Source: Serripes groenlandicus (Eukaryota > Mollusca > Bivalvia > Cardiida > Cardiidae). Taken from it: a stretch of DNA of 64,000 bases. Below the pieces are notes generated by a model. That model saw only the letters and a program-made list of their open reading frames with translations. It had not been told where the DNA came from and ran no database searches. Within the stretch, counting starts at the first letter, position 1; each line of letters starts with the position of its first letter. Below are positions 40,201 through 55,200 of this stretch, piece after piece. The stretch covers positions 37,883,048-37,947,047 of the forward strand of contig JASEVX010000011.1 in the NCBI GenBank assembly GCA_031761405.1, in the 5' to 3' direction. The translations under genes were made by a program, and so were the position numbers.

Positions 40201-43200
40201 ATTTAACACTTATAAAGACTTGATGGCGAGGTAATTCACCTTGGTAAAAAAAATACCAATTTTAGTTACAACCGTTTCACGCCAAGCCCTCGATTTACAC
40301 CCTCAATAACAACATCTTAATCCGTGTCTCCAGGTTGTACGGTTATACCACTGGAAAGAGTTATTTGTTAGCATTACAAAATCCACACTAAAATGAGGGG
40401 GAGTCAATGTGTTTACGAAAAGTTCCCTTCAAGGTGCTGAACTCAAGATGGTGACGGTAAATGTTGAAAAATCATGAAAATTCACACATTTGGCTTACTG
40501 GGTATGTCTACCCAGTATAAATGAAGCATTCATGATCAATATTTAGATGTGTATTGTACTGGAAAGTGGAATTATTACTCTTATTTTATCCCAGAATTAA
40601 GAGTCTAATATATCAAGACAAATTTTGAACAGTTTTGAAAATGTTATTATATATAACATGTATATAACATATATAACACCGTTTTAGCAATCCTTTACAA
40701 TGTGAGATAGTTTAACACCGCATATATCCCTACTCGCGCAAAGGTAACATTCTCAAAACACTCCATTTGGAACACTTTGAACAGTTTTGAAAATTTTACT
40801 TTAACATCTTTATTCTTGAGTTCAGCACCTTTAAAAGTGGACATCCGTTTTAGCAACCCTTCACAACGTAGGATAGTTTAATACAGCCTATTACCTACTC
40901 GCGCTGGGTAACATTTCCAAAACACTCCATTTGCAACACTTTCAGTCATCACTATACATGAACGTGCGCATAGTCTGTAAATTCACGTTCACATATATGC
41001 ATTTGAGCTGTTCCACCTTTTTGATTTAGTGGGGATATTGTACCACTTTCACCTGAGGCCAAGCCCAGTACATAGCGAAGGACAGAGAGAAGTGGGGCAG
41101 TTTGCTGTGGCCTTATGTCCGACTGGGGATGACGAGAATATGTAAATCAGTAAGTATGCCATTTATAACCGTAATTCGGTTTTATAACGAGTCGCAGTAT
41201 ACTTATTAGTGCCACCTGGATGACTAGCAAGTGCTTCGTTATAACATGTACTTAACCCAAGGAATATCCACAATGACACTTCAGAGTAAGAATCACACCA
41301 GATATGTTTGTTTTTATGGGGGTTTTACGTCGCTTTTAACAATGTTTCAGATATTTCACGGCGTTTCCTGGGGTAAGTTACCAGTACTACTGGTCCATAT
41401 TTCCTGACACCCGCGAGTAAGTCGTTAAACTGACAGCACGATCCCGAGCTTCAAGGAGGGCAAGCCATAACTACCATTTTAAAAGTATTTGGTGGACTCT
41501 TTACGACTTCACCACCGATGCGATTCCCCTATCTGTGTAAAAGACATTCGCAAAAGTGCATATATTGGCCTTGAACCACAGTCAGCATAGCTTAAATAAG
41601 AAGTATGTCATATTGTACTATTTGAGCACTATCCGAATTAATCCGATAGAAAGGATATCATATTTCAAGATTAGAGTATTATCCGAATTAATCCGATTTA
41701 CCAACGACTTACAAGTGCTTGGAACCGCCATGCTTGTATGATGTCACCTATGATATGGTTGCTTACCAAAATCATTAGAAATTCGGTTCGCATACTTTTC
41801 CAAGACAAAATATTGATAGGTTCGATTGTAATTTAATACAGACACATACATGTATATAAGGTTATTTTCTAAATGATCTTGGTCAATGAATATGTATATA
41901 CATTCTCTCACCAATCTAAACGGGATCTCAACGTTTGTACACTTCCTTTCTTCTGAAAATAATTAACCCTTTCGATGCCAAAGGCAATTAAAGGCTTATG
42001 CAAACAATGCAGATTCAGGTGAGACAGCTCGTAACAAGCTGTCTCTCCTGAAATATGCATTGTTTGCCACACAGACAAAATTTCCTGTTTGACGAAAAAA
42101 TGGAGTGGTCCAATTTTAAACAAGGAAAAGTTGACTTTGTGAAATTCGGCAGTGAAAGAGTTAAAAAGGTAGGACGAATCATTAAGACAGTTCAATACCT
42201 TTCCTTTACGTTGTGTTCCGACAGCAAGTTTCACATCGATTAAAATGCTTCCCCTTTCGTCTTCGAATCGCAAGGACAGCGGATTTTTAAGTCTGAAATA
42301 TGAACGAACAAGTTGTTCAGTTGTTAAGCCATCACGGCGGCCAGTTCATCTACCAGTTAGATTTCAAGTCATTCTCCCACCAGTACTCCACACAACATGT
42401 TTTTGTTCCAAGCAACCAGTTCCCACATGCACTTTCCACATAGCCCAATATCTTAACTTCAAATTTGGGAGACGAATAACTCGATACAGTTTACCCGATC
42501 TAGTCCTCTGTGCAATGGTATTATTATTATGGCGTACTTGTGTTATCATAAAAGTAAGTATGTGTGTTGTTTATCTCGCAATATGTATTTTGGTGAATTA
42601 AATCACACAAATTGGAAGACTGGTGTAGTGTAGGCTTCTTGGCCTCGACTCCCATGAAGACCGCGTTCTAACCTCGGGATTTCCCTCGAAAAACACGGCG
42701 AGTACTGGTTAGATCTGCAAGAAGCGGACATTCACATTGGATGATTAATATAAGCTGACAGCTTGTTTCTTAATCAATGTAAAGTTAAAAAGTTTAAATC
42801 AAAGATAAGAATGTTTGCAAATACCATAATGATACATGTACCAAATGACAAAGTGGTCTACAATGAAAACAAGCAGTAGCCTTTGCAATTATAAGCTGAG
42901 ATGAAAAGTAAACGATGAGTAAAAACGGACCGTAAATGACAATGAGTAAATACAGAACATACAAAAGGAACACATACAGAGTACTGTATTGAATACAAAT
43001 GGATGGCGTAACATTAATCTTATAAAAATCAAATGCCATTAATACGAGACGTAAATTCACTGCAGTAGCAATCGCTCGTACAGATCTATTGGTTTCTATA
43101 AGGTCGAATTACGCCAAATACATCCGCGGCCATGCTGTTATATTACCAGATAGAGAAAAGATGAGTATTTACTATCACCAGAATTCATTGAATATATGGC

Positions 43201-46200
43201 ATTGTGTTTAAATTCATTGTAAATGTGTACAGGAAGAACGAAAAAGTATTGATTTGATAATGTTTAGTATTTTAACCTTTATTGAAAGTGAAATATCTTT
43301 GGATTGTTTTCAATCTTAGAGGTAACTCTTTCCAATGCTATTGGATGTTCTAAATGAGAAACACTCTGAAAGTGTGACAATTGGGGGCTGAAACAAGTCG
43401 ATTTACATGGAAACAAAGAAAGAATTTATTTGGTGTATTGTGACCTAAATCGGGTCGCATGCTGACCTTGTCGCTTACAAACTCGTTCGGTATCAAAAGA
43501 GCAGATAACCCAAATACATAAACGAGATAAAAGAGCGGTGATTGCGGAGTGTTCCGATTGAATATAATTGTATATGTATAGTGTCAATTCGGGACAAGCT
43601 TTTATACTTTGTCGTCAGATTGAATATATGTACAGGGAATTATTTTAGCCTGATATCAATGCGACTGAATACAATCAGACCGTATACTTAGCTGCAGTAT
43701 TAAAAGCTCTTGCACCTGCAGTGATTGATTGATTGGGGTTTAAGGCCGTTTTCAACAATTTTTCAGCCATATCACGGCGACCAGTTAAGCTACTCATGCG
43801 TTTCCTGGTTTTCCCACACCAGTACACCACACAACATACTTTCCAAGCAACTTTCATACTTTCCAAGTTAAACAGCCCACTGTTGAAAAACGAGTGACGC
43901 AGGTCACAATGACTTTTGTCAAACATCGGAAAGAATGTTGGCCGAGCCGGGTTTCGAAACCACAACCCCTGAATTGACAGCCCGCGTCGCTGCCGACTGA
44001 GTGAAGAGTAAGGCTTAATTTAATGGGACTGCCGTTGCATTAAACACTATGTATCGTTAATTTGTACACACTAAAAAGAACTTCCTGTTGAATCCGGTAC
44101 ACATTGACATACATAATACCTACAATCGCTTCTAGGCTCATGTAAAATTAACATTATTGAAAGTAGGACGTAATTTATTCCTTCCAATTGGAAAATAATA
44201 AAGAAAGTGATTTAATAACCAAATAATTCAGTTTTACGTTTTTAATCATCGAGTAAGAATAAAAACGAGTGTTTAATGTAATAAATAGTAAACCACACCT
44301 TGAAAACCGGATGTAGTAGTTGAATCTACTTCCGGTTATCTTGTTAATACGGATATATGAAACTGCCTTAGTTTTGACTGGATGATGAGATCTCTTCATA
44401 CTTCCGGTTAATAACGCGAACAAATCTGCAATTAAATTAAAATGGAAATGTAAAACGGAAACATGCATTTCATTACAAAGCATTTACGTAACTACTAAAT
44501 GTGCAAGCTATTTGACAATGGTCGTAATTTTCCTATTAAAATCGACACGCTATAAATACGTCTATTTTTCCGGTTTGAATATGATTCTTCTATTCATTAT
44601 CGGTTCAGTTCAATTTGAGAGATTGATTTTCTTTTCAGGACAAATAGTTTCTTTATGCTGCGACATTTTAAAAATTGCAATAAATTACATTAATGAGCAA
44701 TAGGGGGCGAGATCACACTGTGCATAAATAGTAAAGATATATAATTCGATTCTCGTATAGTCAATCGACTGACATTAAACACATTATAAACATAATAAAG
44801 AGACGGCTCTGGTGATAGGGATATTGTAGCACCTGCACATATCAGGTTTATGTGAACATGGGAACAATGCTCCAAGAAAACCAACCTTTGCGTAAAACTA
44901 TATGGCATCAAGGGCCGTAATTCACCATTTCGCAATATTTAATTATACGTGTGTAGTAAACGTGCGAGTCAATACTCCTACGTTGTGCCAATACGTACAT
45001 TTCGATCACTATGTATAGAACGCCACAGCTGTCTTATGTTGAGATCTGTCATGTTGTTATGTCTAACTTACATCTTAACTTGTCTAACGTATGTGTTATT
45101 GTGTGAACCTGCCATGTTAGTATGTCTAACTTACATGTTATTATGTCTAACTTACATGCTATTATGTCTCACTTACATGTTAGTATGTGTAACTGACATG
45201 TTATTATGTCCAAATGGTATGATTTTATGTCTATCCAATATGCTATTTTGTCTAACTGGCATGTTATTATGTCAATAATATTATTATGTGGCGTTCCATA
45301 ACTATGGTACATACGCGGACAGTCACGGCTCTGGAGACGAATTCATATTTAGTATACACAACATGACTCGTAATCGCAAGGCGCGTCAAATGTCCGTATA
45401 CAAATTAATTTGTGACACGCCAAGCAAAGGTAGAGCTTGTTGGAAACGTATTCTTGAATAAGTTCTCTATGTTCAACAGAATATGAAACAAAATATGTTT
45501 CATGAATACACAATAAATTTAACGTTTAACAGTAAACGAACGTTTTTGTTGAACATATGGTCCTTTGTCCATGTAATAAATGAAGCTTTCCGTACTATTT
45601 CATGGGTAATTTAGTTGTTGATTTTGTTGTTTTATGTCAAACATAACACAATCAGTCATGCTAAATGTAGTTATGTTCTAATTCAATGCTTTCAAACGAA
45701 CATAAAACATGTATATACTTGCGTTAAACACGTATGGTTATATAACAACACCATATACAATTTAGGCTAGAGGAACTAAGTCAAACCGTTTATTTTTGCA
45801 ATTCTCCAAGTGAATTGACAACAAAACATAACTCTTTTCAAATCCAAGTAGTGCATAGATTTTTTTTAATTATTTTTTTTTTGGGGGGGTGGGGTTAGGC
45901 CGCTTTCAACATTATTTCAGTTATATCACGGCGACAGTTCACTTATTAATGATCCCTGGGTAAACAAACCAGTACTAGGCTAGAAAATGTGCCTTGCCCA
46001 ATGGCACTTCACCATGGTCGAGGTGACGCGACTGGGGATCGAACCAGGGAAACTCGGTTTCGAAATCCCCGACGCTAACCACTCGACCACAGCGGATTCC
46101 TGTAGTGCATAGAAGTTTTGTTGAAAGACGAAACGTGGAATCGGGAACTGTGGGCTGGCCATCCAACTCTGTCATAAAGTTTTAATTCAAACTGAATTCA

Positions 46201-49200
46201 AACGAATTGTATTTCAAGAAGAAACTGATAAATAACTTGAATTCAGAATTGAATTGGTTATGTACAATACGTGTACAAAATTGCATATATTACTTAACCT
46301 TAAATAGGTTAATGGTTATTAAATACGGGATAACTTTGAATTTAAATCAAACCTCGACCACTAACTTCGCTTTCCGCTGAGCGAACTGCAAGGAACGCAT
46401 ATCTCAAGACTCGGTAGTTCTCAATCTAAATTAAAATGTCTTAGAAATCAGAATTAGGATATGTGGTAACGGTCTATACAGTTAGACGTTTACTCTTCAA
46501 ATGATCATCAACTGCGTGTACAGTACACAAAACTTGCTTCGCACGAGCTTAATATTCCCGCCAACATAAACTACAATAGGCTAAACAAAGACTCCTTATA
46601 TGGTCATTTCCCCACTTTTCATCCGTGTATATACTACCGTCGATAAATACATATACATATATAGATGGGTGTAATCCGTTCATATTTCTAACGCTTAGCG
46701 CATGCTATGTTTTCTAATCCTTTGCTTTAGTAATACAAACGATCTCTAAAAAAAACATGTACGAGCTTTTCACATAGTATGTCAGCTGGAAGTGAGCCGT
46801 ATCTTGAAAGTCATGAAGCCCTCGATTCTCCGTTAAGAACTCGTATAAAGAAGGCATGTCGCCGTTCCGTCGACTCTCCGTTAAGGGCTCAAATAAGATA
46901 GGGATGGCAACGAGCCCTCGACTTTTCCTTAAGAGCTCATATAAAGTAGGGTTTGCCTTGTGCCATTGACTCTCCGTTAAGAGCTCATATAAACGTATAC
47001 AGGTAACATTTGAGTATAACTAATGGATACGGTTTTACAGTCTTGTATAAAGATGTAACTTGGACTGAATCCCTTGTAGATGGACATAGACCAAAACAAG
47101 GGGATGACCTTACATGTTTATCCGCCAGTGGACGAAGAGAAACTATTAAGCAAAGGGACGTTGTAATTTTTATATACTTAATTCCTTCCCTTTTCAGAAG
47201 CATTTTGGTGCATATACAGCAGACGACTTTCGAAAACATTTTGGCAATGTCAAAATGAGAATATGCTTGTAATGTTTATTTTCATTTATTTAACCGTTCC
47301 ATATTTAGAGAATACGTATTCAAAGTCCTCAATTTGAGGTGTGTGGTAAAGGGTAACCTTAACCCAATTCGCACCGTCAATTAATGGCTGCTATGTTTGT
47401 TTTTTATTTAACCAGATAACAAAACGGTGTCTATATAGGAGACCGGGCTAATCAGTTAATCAAACGCCATCATGTAAGAGATGAAAATAAAAGCACGTCA
47501 CTACATCAGTTCACCCTTCCACACATGACGACGGATTTAGATACATTTGCAGCGAACGGGTTTAGATAACATTGTCGAAAAAGAAGAATTTGCTCACAAT
47601 GTGCAAGTTCTTTTTCGGCCACACTTTGTTCAACTTTATCCCATCAAATACTTCCTTTTCGAAGACTTTCCAGATGCTTTTAAAGTAATCTGCTATTAAA
47701 GTTATTTATTGTATGTTAGAAAGGGGGGTTAATCTAATATAATGGGAGAGACGAGCGTGTTTTATTAGGAAATCCGCGGGTAAAACAAACCTCTGCCATC
47801 GCTAGCGTAATTAACAATTGATAGCGGCCATTAATACAAAATTAATTTATATGACTCTTGTTCTGACGCGTAGTTTTTCATGCCCGCAAAATTAATGTCA
47901 AACAAAAATGACGCTTATTTTAACATCCCCCATCAGACATCAATACACACAGCGTTCAAACACTTCTCGCGGGTTATTCCTGCCATGCTTTCGGCGTAGC
48001 AGTTTGATAACTCCCATGTCGTACCAGATGTGACAAAGCTGAAATTTGATTGTTGAATTGGCTACCGTTTGCAACAGTAACATAACATTGAACACACCCT
48101 TGTATTACAATGAACATTACACACACACACACACACACCAAGTGTTCGTTAGTTCCTCTGGGCATAACTTACTCAAGGTGAGCTATTGGGACTACTTTGC
48201 GTCCGTATTGCGTAGTCTTAAACAAATCTTTTAACCACATCTCCTCTTACACCACTAGACCGGTTTCATCCATCCAAGCTTTGCAGAATTCGATCAAAGA
48301 GTTAAAGGGGTTGTTTTTAAGACGTTAACCATTTCCCTGGAAAAATACACTATTACCACAAGTAGAACAAAGTATCAAAGGGCGAAACAATGATTTAAAT
48401 CCCTTCCCCCCCCCCCCCCCCCCCGCCCCCCCCCCCCCTCCCCACCAACAATTTTTTTATCTTATCATTCGTCTAGATTTACCAGATGTAGCGAAACATA
48501 ACATTGTCGTTGTAAAAAGGATTTCGTTCCAGAGAGGTACCGATTTGAGAGGTTACACATTAGGTTAACACTCGGAACCGAACCTAGTATTAAGTGAGCC
48601 GGGCTCCAAAGAAAGTCGACGAGTATTTCTAAGAACCATTCAGAGAACCATCAATAAGCACATCCACGCTCTGTGACACGGTGAAATATTTCAAAGTTAC
48701 TTGTCTCTGTTTCGGCAAATGTTTTCCCGGTATAAGCACAAATCAATTGAATAAACCCAATATGTTTTAGACATAGAAATCAGCTGCTCATAAATTGCAT
48801 ATTGCAAAAAAAGTGCTTTAATCAAATTTGAAGTAGTTGATCGACAGAAGTTGACGGATAATTTTGATATAATTCTGATGAGTTAGCTTCCTTAATCTAG
48901 AATATATGTTGGGAGACTTGGCCAATTTGGAATGAAAATCGTACTTTTCTCATTTACGCAAATTGAATGCTTGCTTGAACATGTTTCTTTGCGCATCAAG
49001 AGAACATTACCCGTTCACAATCGAAAAAACATCTGCACCAGGCGACTTTTAAAGACATTTTGTCGCAATTTGAGAAACTCTTTCCATTCACAATACTCTT
49101 ATTTAGAGCGGTTTTCATTAAAACTTTTTCCAATCCGCTGTCGCGATTTAACGCAATAGCAGCAGATGACTTTTGAAAACATTTCGGGTCAAAGGTTCCT

Positions 49201-52200
49201 TTTTCCACAATGTTTTCAAATTTATTTAACAATAACATGTACATGTAAGCTAACTTTTATGAAGATTTTTCAGGTTTTTGTCACTATGTTTTCAAAGTCG
49301 TCTGTTGCAGATTTGTTGTATGTGGGAAAGGGCTAATAAGTTTGCGCTAAAACCGATAGTATACCTTTTGGGAAGTCATACTATGAACTTTGAAAATGTG
49401 TTACTAAATGATCATGTAGTGTCTAGGTTACCCCCAATTATTGGACACGCGGGAATATTGGACAAGTATATATTTCCTTGTTTTGATCAACGCGGAACAC
49501 TGTTGGCAAGCTTAAACAATTTAGCACAATTTAGCACCAAGTGTATATTGAGGGCTTGGCGTGAAACGGTTGTAACTAAAATTGGTAATTATCACCCCGC
49601 CATAAAGTCTTTAAAATCGTTAAATCATTTTTCTTGGTAAACAATGGAAATTAGGTGCCATTGCTCCTTCTGAGCAATGGCACCTAAATTTGCATTGTTT
49701 ACAAAGGGGTCAAAATTGCCCCTAAACCAGGGTTTTCAAAATAGGTTTTTAGTTACAACTGTTTCACGCCAAACCCGCGATGTACTATATATCCTGTTAT
49801 AGTCTAGTATGTTGCTATATGAGCCTTTCTAGGAGAGAACCAACAATGTGGAATATGCGTAAAGTATTGAACCAGACCAGGACAGGCTCTTTTCGCCGTT
49901 TGTGGATTTTCTGTCTCGGGAATCATTACTCTATACCTCTATCCCCCCGAGACGGAATGTGTCGAGCCGGATCTGGGTCGAAACATTATGCCGAGTCCAT
50001 AATGTTGGTTTTCTCGTGGCTCATTAGCAATACTATAATGATTTTGAAAATAAATGACTCTGTTTCTGATTTGTGTGATGTTTTATCTTGTTTTATCTTG
50101 TTTTATCTTGTTTTATTTTGTTCTATCTTATTTTCAGCATCTAACGAACTGGTTTCAGCTGATGGGGGTAACGTAAAAAAACGTATATATCACAGGTGTT
50201 GTGAGGAATTCACACGTATTCCTCATAACATATGTAAAATTCGCACGTATTCCTCATAACATATGTAAAATTCGCACGTATTCCTCATAACATATGTAAA
50301 ATTCGCACGTATTCCTCATAACATATGTAAAATTCGCACGTATTCCTCATAGCATATGTAAAATTCGCACGTATTCCTCATAACATATGTTAAAATTCGC
50401 ACGTATTCTTCATAAAATATGTTAAAATTCGCACGTATTCCTCATAACAAATGTTAAATTCGCACGTATTCCTCATAACATATGTAAAATGTATCGTGTA
50501 TGTAAAGAATAAGACTCAACATAGCGCAATGAAAATGTTTTCTAATATGATCAAACATATCAGGTGAATTATATAGTAAAGTATATAGACACTACTATAA
50601 TTACTTATTCTTCACTGCCTGATAAAGTGAATGTTTATTGGTTTATAGGTACTTTATGGGACATACTGAGAAGTTGCATAATTGGCTAGTATATTACTTT
50701 TTTTTTAAAGAGCGACCCTATAACACCATATCTTATCAGCTTTAAGCACTACTGGAAAGTTTAATAATTGTAGTACCAAGAAGTAATGTTAATTTGCCCA
50801 ATGTTGTCAGACACATAGCGTGAATTTAAGAATGGAAATGCAACCTTAAAGCAATTTCCGATTTGGGCCATCTGTGACAAAGAGAATGTCTATTGAATAG
50901 TCTTAAAACACTGGGACACTGTATTTGATGTAAGTATATATAGTATACAACTTTTATAAATATCAGCTTTTCTAATGATATAAAAATCAAAACTTTTAAT
51001 TTAAAATTTAAAAAATGCAAATGTTACAATGGCTTAAATGGTACTGCATAGTGTCAAAGTGGGTGTTTATTGGATACGCTGTGCTACTGTATATGTTGCT
51101 TATAGAACCAAAGTCAGTACGACCAATTTGAACAGGTCATATCTTTAAAACTGAATCGTAACTAGCATTGTGTCCATAAATTAATGGCAATATTTAGCAG
51201 CGTTCTGTTCAAGCTTTTACAAAATGACAGCAAGTGAAATTGAAATCATTTCAATATAATTTGTTAAGAATTGTGGAATTTCACATATAGCCTTCACCCT
51301 TTCGCTGTTAAAGGCAATGACACTCTTTTGCAATACAATACACAATACAGATTCAGTAGAGATAGCTCGTAACGACCCGCCTCTCCTGAAATAATCTGCA
51401 ATGTTTACCATTTAGACATAATTACTTCTTGAACCAAAAGTGGAGTGGTCAAATTGTCAACGTGGAAGAATCGACATTGTAAAATTAGACAGTGAAAGAG
51501 TTAAACAAACGATAGTAACATAATAACATAACCGATATCGTTACTGCTGTATCAGAGGCTTTGTAAACTCATCATTTTAATTAAATCAATGCATATACGT
51601 CGAAAATAGATCGCCCCACTGTGTCCCATGTCAAAGTCTTCTCCACTTGCCCCTATGTTATAGGTAGAAACCAATGGGTGTCTATGGAATGTATAGACAG
51701 AAATTAATTGGTATTTCCAGTTACACTATAAATTATTTATATAGATTTAAAAAAAAAAAGCCTATTCTTTTCATTCATCTCAATCGTTTTGATAGAACGT
51801 ATCCAGAATAGAATAAGAAGAAGTCGTGTGGATTGCATGTGCGATAAAGCCAAGAGACACGCGTGAGGTGAACTGGCTGCAGTGCTTTAACTGATAATCC
51901 GTTGAAAACCGCATAAAACCCAACCAATCAATTACAAAACCGAGAACCGACTTTCTGAAGTATCTCTTTATTTCGAACAAATAAATTTATTCACCCTTTT
52001 TAACATACAATAGATCTGCAGAGAACGACTTTGAAAGTTTAAAGGCATAATAATTAGATATACCTTAAAACGAAAGGTTACTTTTAAATAGAGTTGGAAA
52101 TATTGTGACAAATGGAGAAATACTCCGTTTAATAAGTCAAATTTTCCTTTACCACTATGTTTTCAAATATCGTCTGTTGTAGATATTTCAAACTGCGTCT

Positions 52201-55200
52201 GCAAGTGTTGAGAGGGTCAACCCTTTCAAACATGCAGACGTATTTTAACGCAATAGTAACAGACGACTTTTGAAAACATTGTGGCCAAAGGTGAAATTGC
52301 TCATGATGAACAATTTCTCCATTTGCCACACCGTTTTCGACTTTTGAAAAATTAAGCTATCTTTTATGGCGATTTTTCAGGTTGTTGTCACTATGTTTTC
52401 AAATTCGTCTGCTGCAGATGTGTTGTTTGTGGGAAAGTCTTAAGAGATTGTTGATGTGTCACGTTATATCGAAGTGGATTAAGTCCTTATTGGATCGATC
52501 ATTGTATATCTGATCAGACTGCACGGAGAGGCGAAATATGGTCAGTATCGGTCGTTTGCCATTTCTCGCATACGACAAATCGCATACAGATAACTTAAGA
52601 AACATATTTTCAAATACATCGGAACCTGTGTATAAAGACCACCCACAGGGTCAGTTATGCAGAACTGGAGTAATTGGGAAAACTAAATTTGTGGTTGCTA
52701 TAGACAGATATTTCCTATTCCAAGGTGGTCTTTAAGCACAGGTTTGTCTGTGTATGGACATATCTATAAATGAAAGTAACGTTATTTAATGTTTGTTTGA
52801 AACATAATGATAAAAGAAGAATTTGCTCATCACGAGCAGTTTCTCCTTCTCCATAGTGTTTTCGAAAGTCGTATGCTGCACATGCATTAAAATGTGCCGG
52901 TATGTAGGAATGATCGATCGATTGGGGTTTAACGTCGTTTTCAACAATTTTCTGTCATATCACAGCGACCAGTTCACATGGAAGACAGTGGTGCAGCGGT
53001 AGAGCGTCGGCCTCTCGTATCAAAGGTCCCTGGTTCGAGTCCTGTGATGAACGGGTCCTGACTTTGGGATTTGTCCACACAGACGGCTCGAATAGTGGTT
53101 AAGTCTCCAGGAAGCAGACATCGAGAGTGATTAATCTAAGCCAAAGGCTTGTTTCGCAATCGATGTTAAATAAATACGTTAAAACTAAGTTCACCTACTC
53201 ATGTGTTTCCTGGCTTTCTCACACCGGTGGTGCACACAACATTCTTTCCAAGCAATTGGCTACTTTTCGACATAACGAATAACGCTTGTCACAGTGACTT
53301 GTGTCAAACGTCGGAGAGAATGTTGGCTGAGCGGGGTTTCAAACTAACAACCCCTGAATTGACAGCTCTAGTCACTACCGACTGACCTCCATGTAGGAAT
53401 GATTTATTAAATCCCACATACAGCAAAACTGAAGCGGACGACTTTGAAACCACCCAGGCCAGCACAAATCTGGCCAACCTCTATAAATGAAAGTTAAATT
53501 ATTGAAATGAGTTGAAAACATTGTGGCAAAAGGAGAAACTGCTCGTTTTGAGCAATTTCATCTTTTGTCACGATGTTTTCAAACGTCGTCTGCTAAAGAG
53601 GCGTCAGAAAGCGTATATATGTGGGAAAGGCTTTCATCCTGTATATTGGGTTTACAGTGAGGTGGCTCGTTTTTATGTACACAACTCCAGGTCGTTCGTA
53701 CGAATCGAAATCAAAACCAGGCCTAGACCAAGTTAATGTCAACTTTAGTGACACCATTACTGAAATGCGTCTTGAAGAAATGGTGATAACCCACAGAGGG
53801 ACCATTGCGCTATATTACATTCTGATATTAGTGACACACAGAAATAATCCGAGAGAATGGGAGAGAGTTTTAACATTCCCTAAAGAGCTACTGTAACTCT
53901 CATTCTGCTCTAATTGACATAGGACCACAGTGCAGGCCAAGGTCAGTCGTCATACAAGTGCAGTCTCATCTATACGTGTTTTGTTCGCTAGTCATTTTGG
54001 TAAGTATTAGTAGAGCTTACTTAATAAAGGTGCAAGCACGTGTCACACATTTAGGTGAGTATAAACTGTGCGTGGCTTCAGCGAATAAGGACTAAATTAT
54101 CGAAGCTGCCTATGTTGTCTTCATTTTATTGTATATGTTTATTTCAGCGATGTAATGTGTTAGCGATTTGGGATGAATTCTGAATGGCGAGCGCAGCAGT
54201 CAATATTGCAAAAAGACAATTACGTATAAAGTATGTGGGGTGATCTAAAAGTAACAGGACATTTGAAAATAGCTTTGAGACACATCATACGTTTAGACTA
54301 TAAACCAGATTTTAAGAAAATCTAGAGCGTAAACAAATGAGATAATTAACAAAACAAATATGTATTAACTATTACAAAAGTAGACTATAAACCCGACTTT
54401 CAGAAAATCTAGAGCGTAAACAAATGAGATAATTAACAAAACAAAAATGTATTAACTATTACAAAAGTTATAATAAAAATTAATTTAAGTTGGATCACCT
54501 CTCGTATTATGCTTGTATATACTCGCATGTTTAAACATTGCAGGAATCATTTGTTATTTTGTCAAAACTGTATACTTAATAGTCTTTTAGTTTCACCCCT
54601 TGCCATTGTAAACGTATCTTTAAACAATATCATTTACGAACACTATAGGCCAGTATTAACTTGCAAGTTCGCGAAGTCTAATCTTGGTCTACACTGACAA
54701 CTCCTAATATTATAAATCCATGCAGAAACACACTTCATTAACTCTTTCAGCGCCACAGGCGATTTTGAGGTTTATACAAACAATACAGACTCAGGCGAGT
54801 CAGATCGTGACGAGCTGTCTCACCTGAAATCAGCATTGTTTGCATTTTAGTTATCAAAATAGTCCAAAACTTGTATAAAATAATGATGGAGACGCCCGAT
54901 TTTGAACACGGAAGATTTTACAATTAAACAAAGAAAGAGTTAACAGGGGCGTAGCTTCCTTTAGGCACTGTAGGCACGTGCCTACATATTTTTTCTTAAA
55001 ATGCCCCAAAATGCAGCTGCAGCGATACACATCTGCGTAATGTATCGACCAGATCAGCCTGCGCTGTCCGCGGAGACTGATCCGGCCGACACATTCCGTC
55101 TAGGGGGGGGGGGTGGGGGGGGGGGGAATAGATAGAGTAGTGATTCCTGAAACAGAAAATCCACAGGAGGCGAAAAGTGTTTATACGGGTACGCCTGTGT

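Larger units (their letters stand above)
39946..42198 (-). other. chordin intron within CHRD1 (second)
   Basis: CG-type MITE at 40046-40292, SINE-3 fragment at 41310-41480, TTAA MITE at 41967-42160. 40293-41309 and 41481-41960 show nothing named; two copies of 'atccgaattaatccgat' lie near 41633 and 41682. Confidence 0.7.
42293..44298 (-). other. chordin intron within CHRD1 (first)
   Basis: SINE fragments (42325-42480, 42618-42795), the unclassified repeat at 43093-43300 and SINE-1 at 43716-44005. 42796-43092 and 43301-43715 show nothing I recognise. Confidence 0.7.

Noticed and set aside
42245..42601. Plus-strand 118-codon frame
   Set aside because: It overlaps the antisense of a chordin exon and a SINE-1 fragment.
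48040..48310. Strong GTAAGT donor on the minus strand at about 48176 as a linker exon
   Set aside because: The only good upstream acceptor gives a 44-nt exon with the wrong phase and a stop codon.
50209..50490. Regular 31-bp repeats as a CRISPR array
   Set aside because: Units are contiguous with no unique spacers, there are no cas genes, and the genome is eukaryotic. The same applies to the 47-bp array at 58190.
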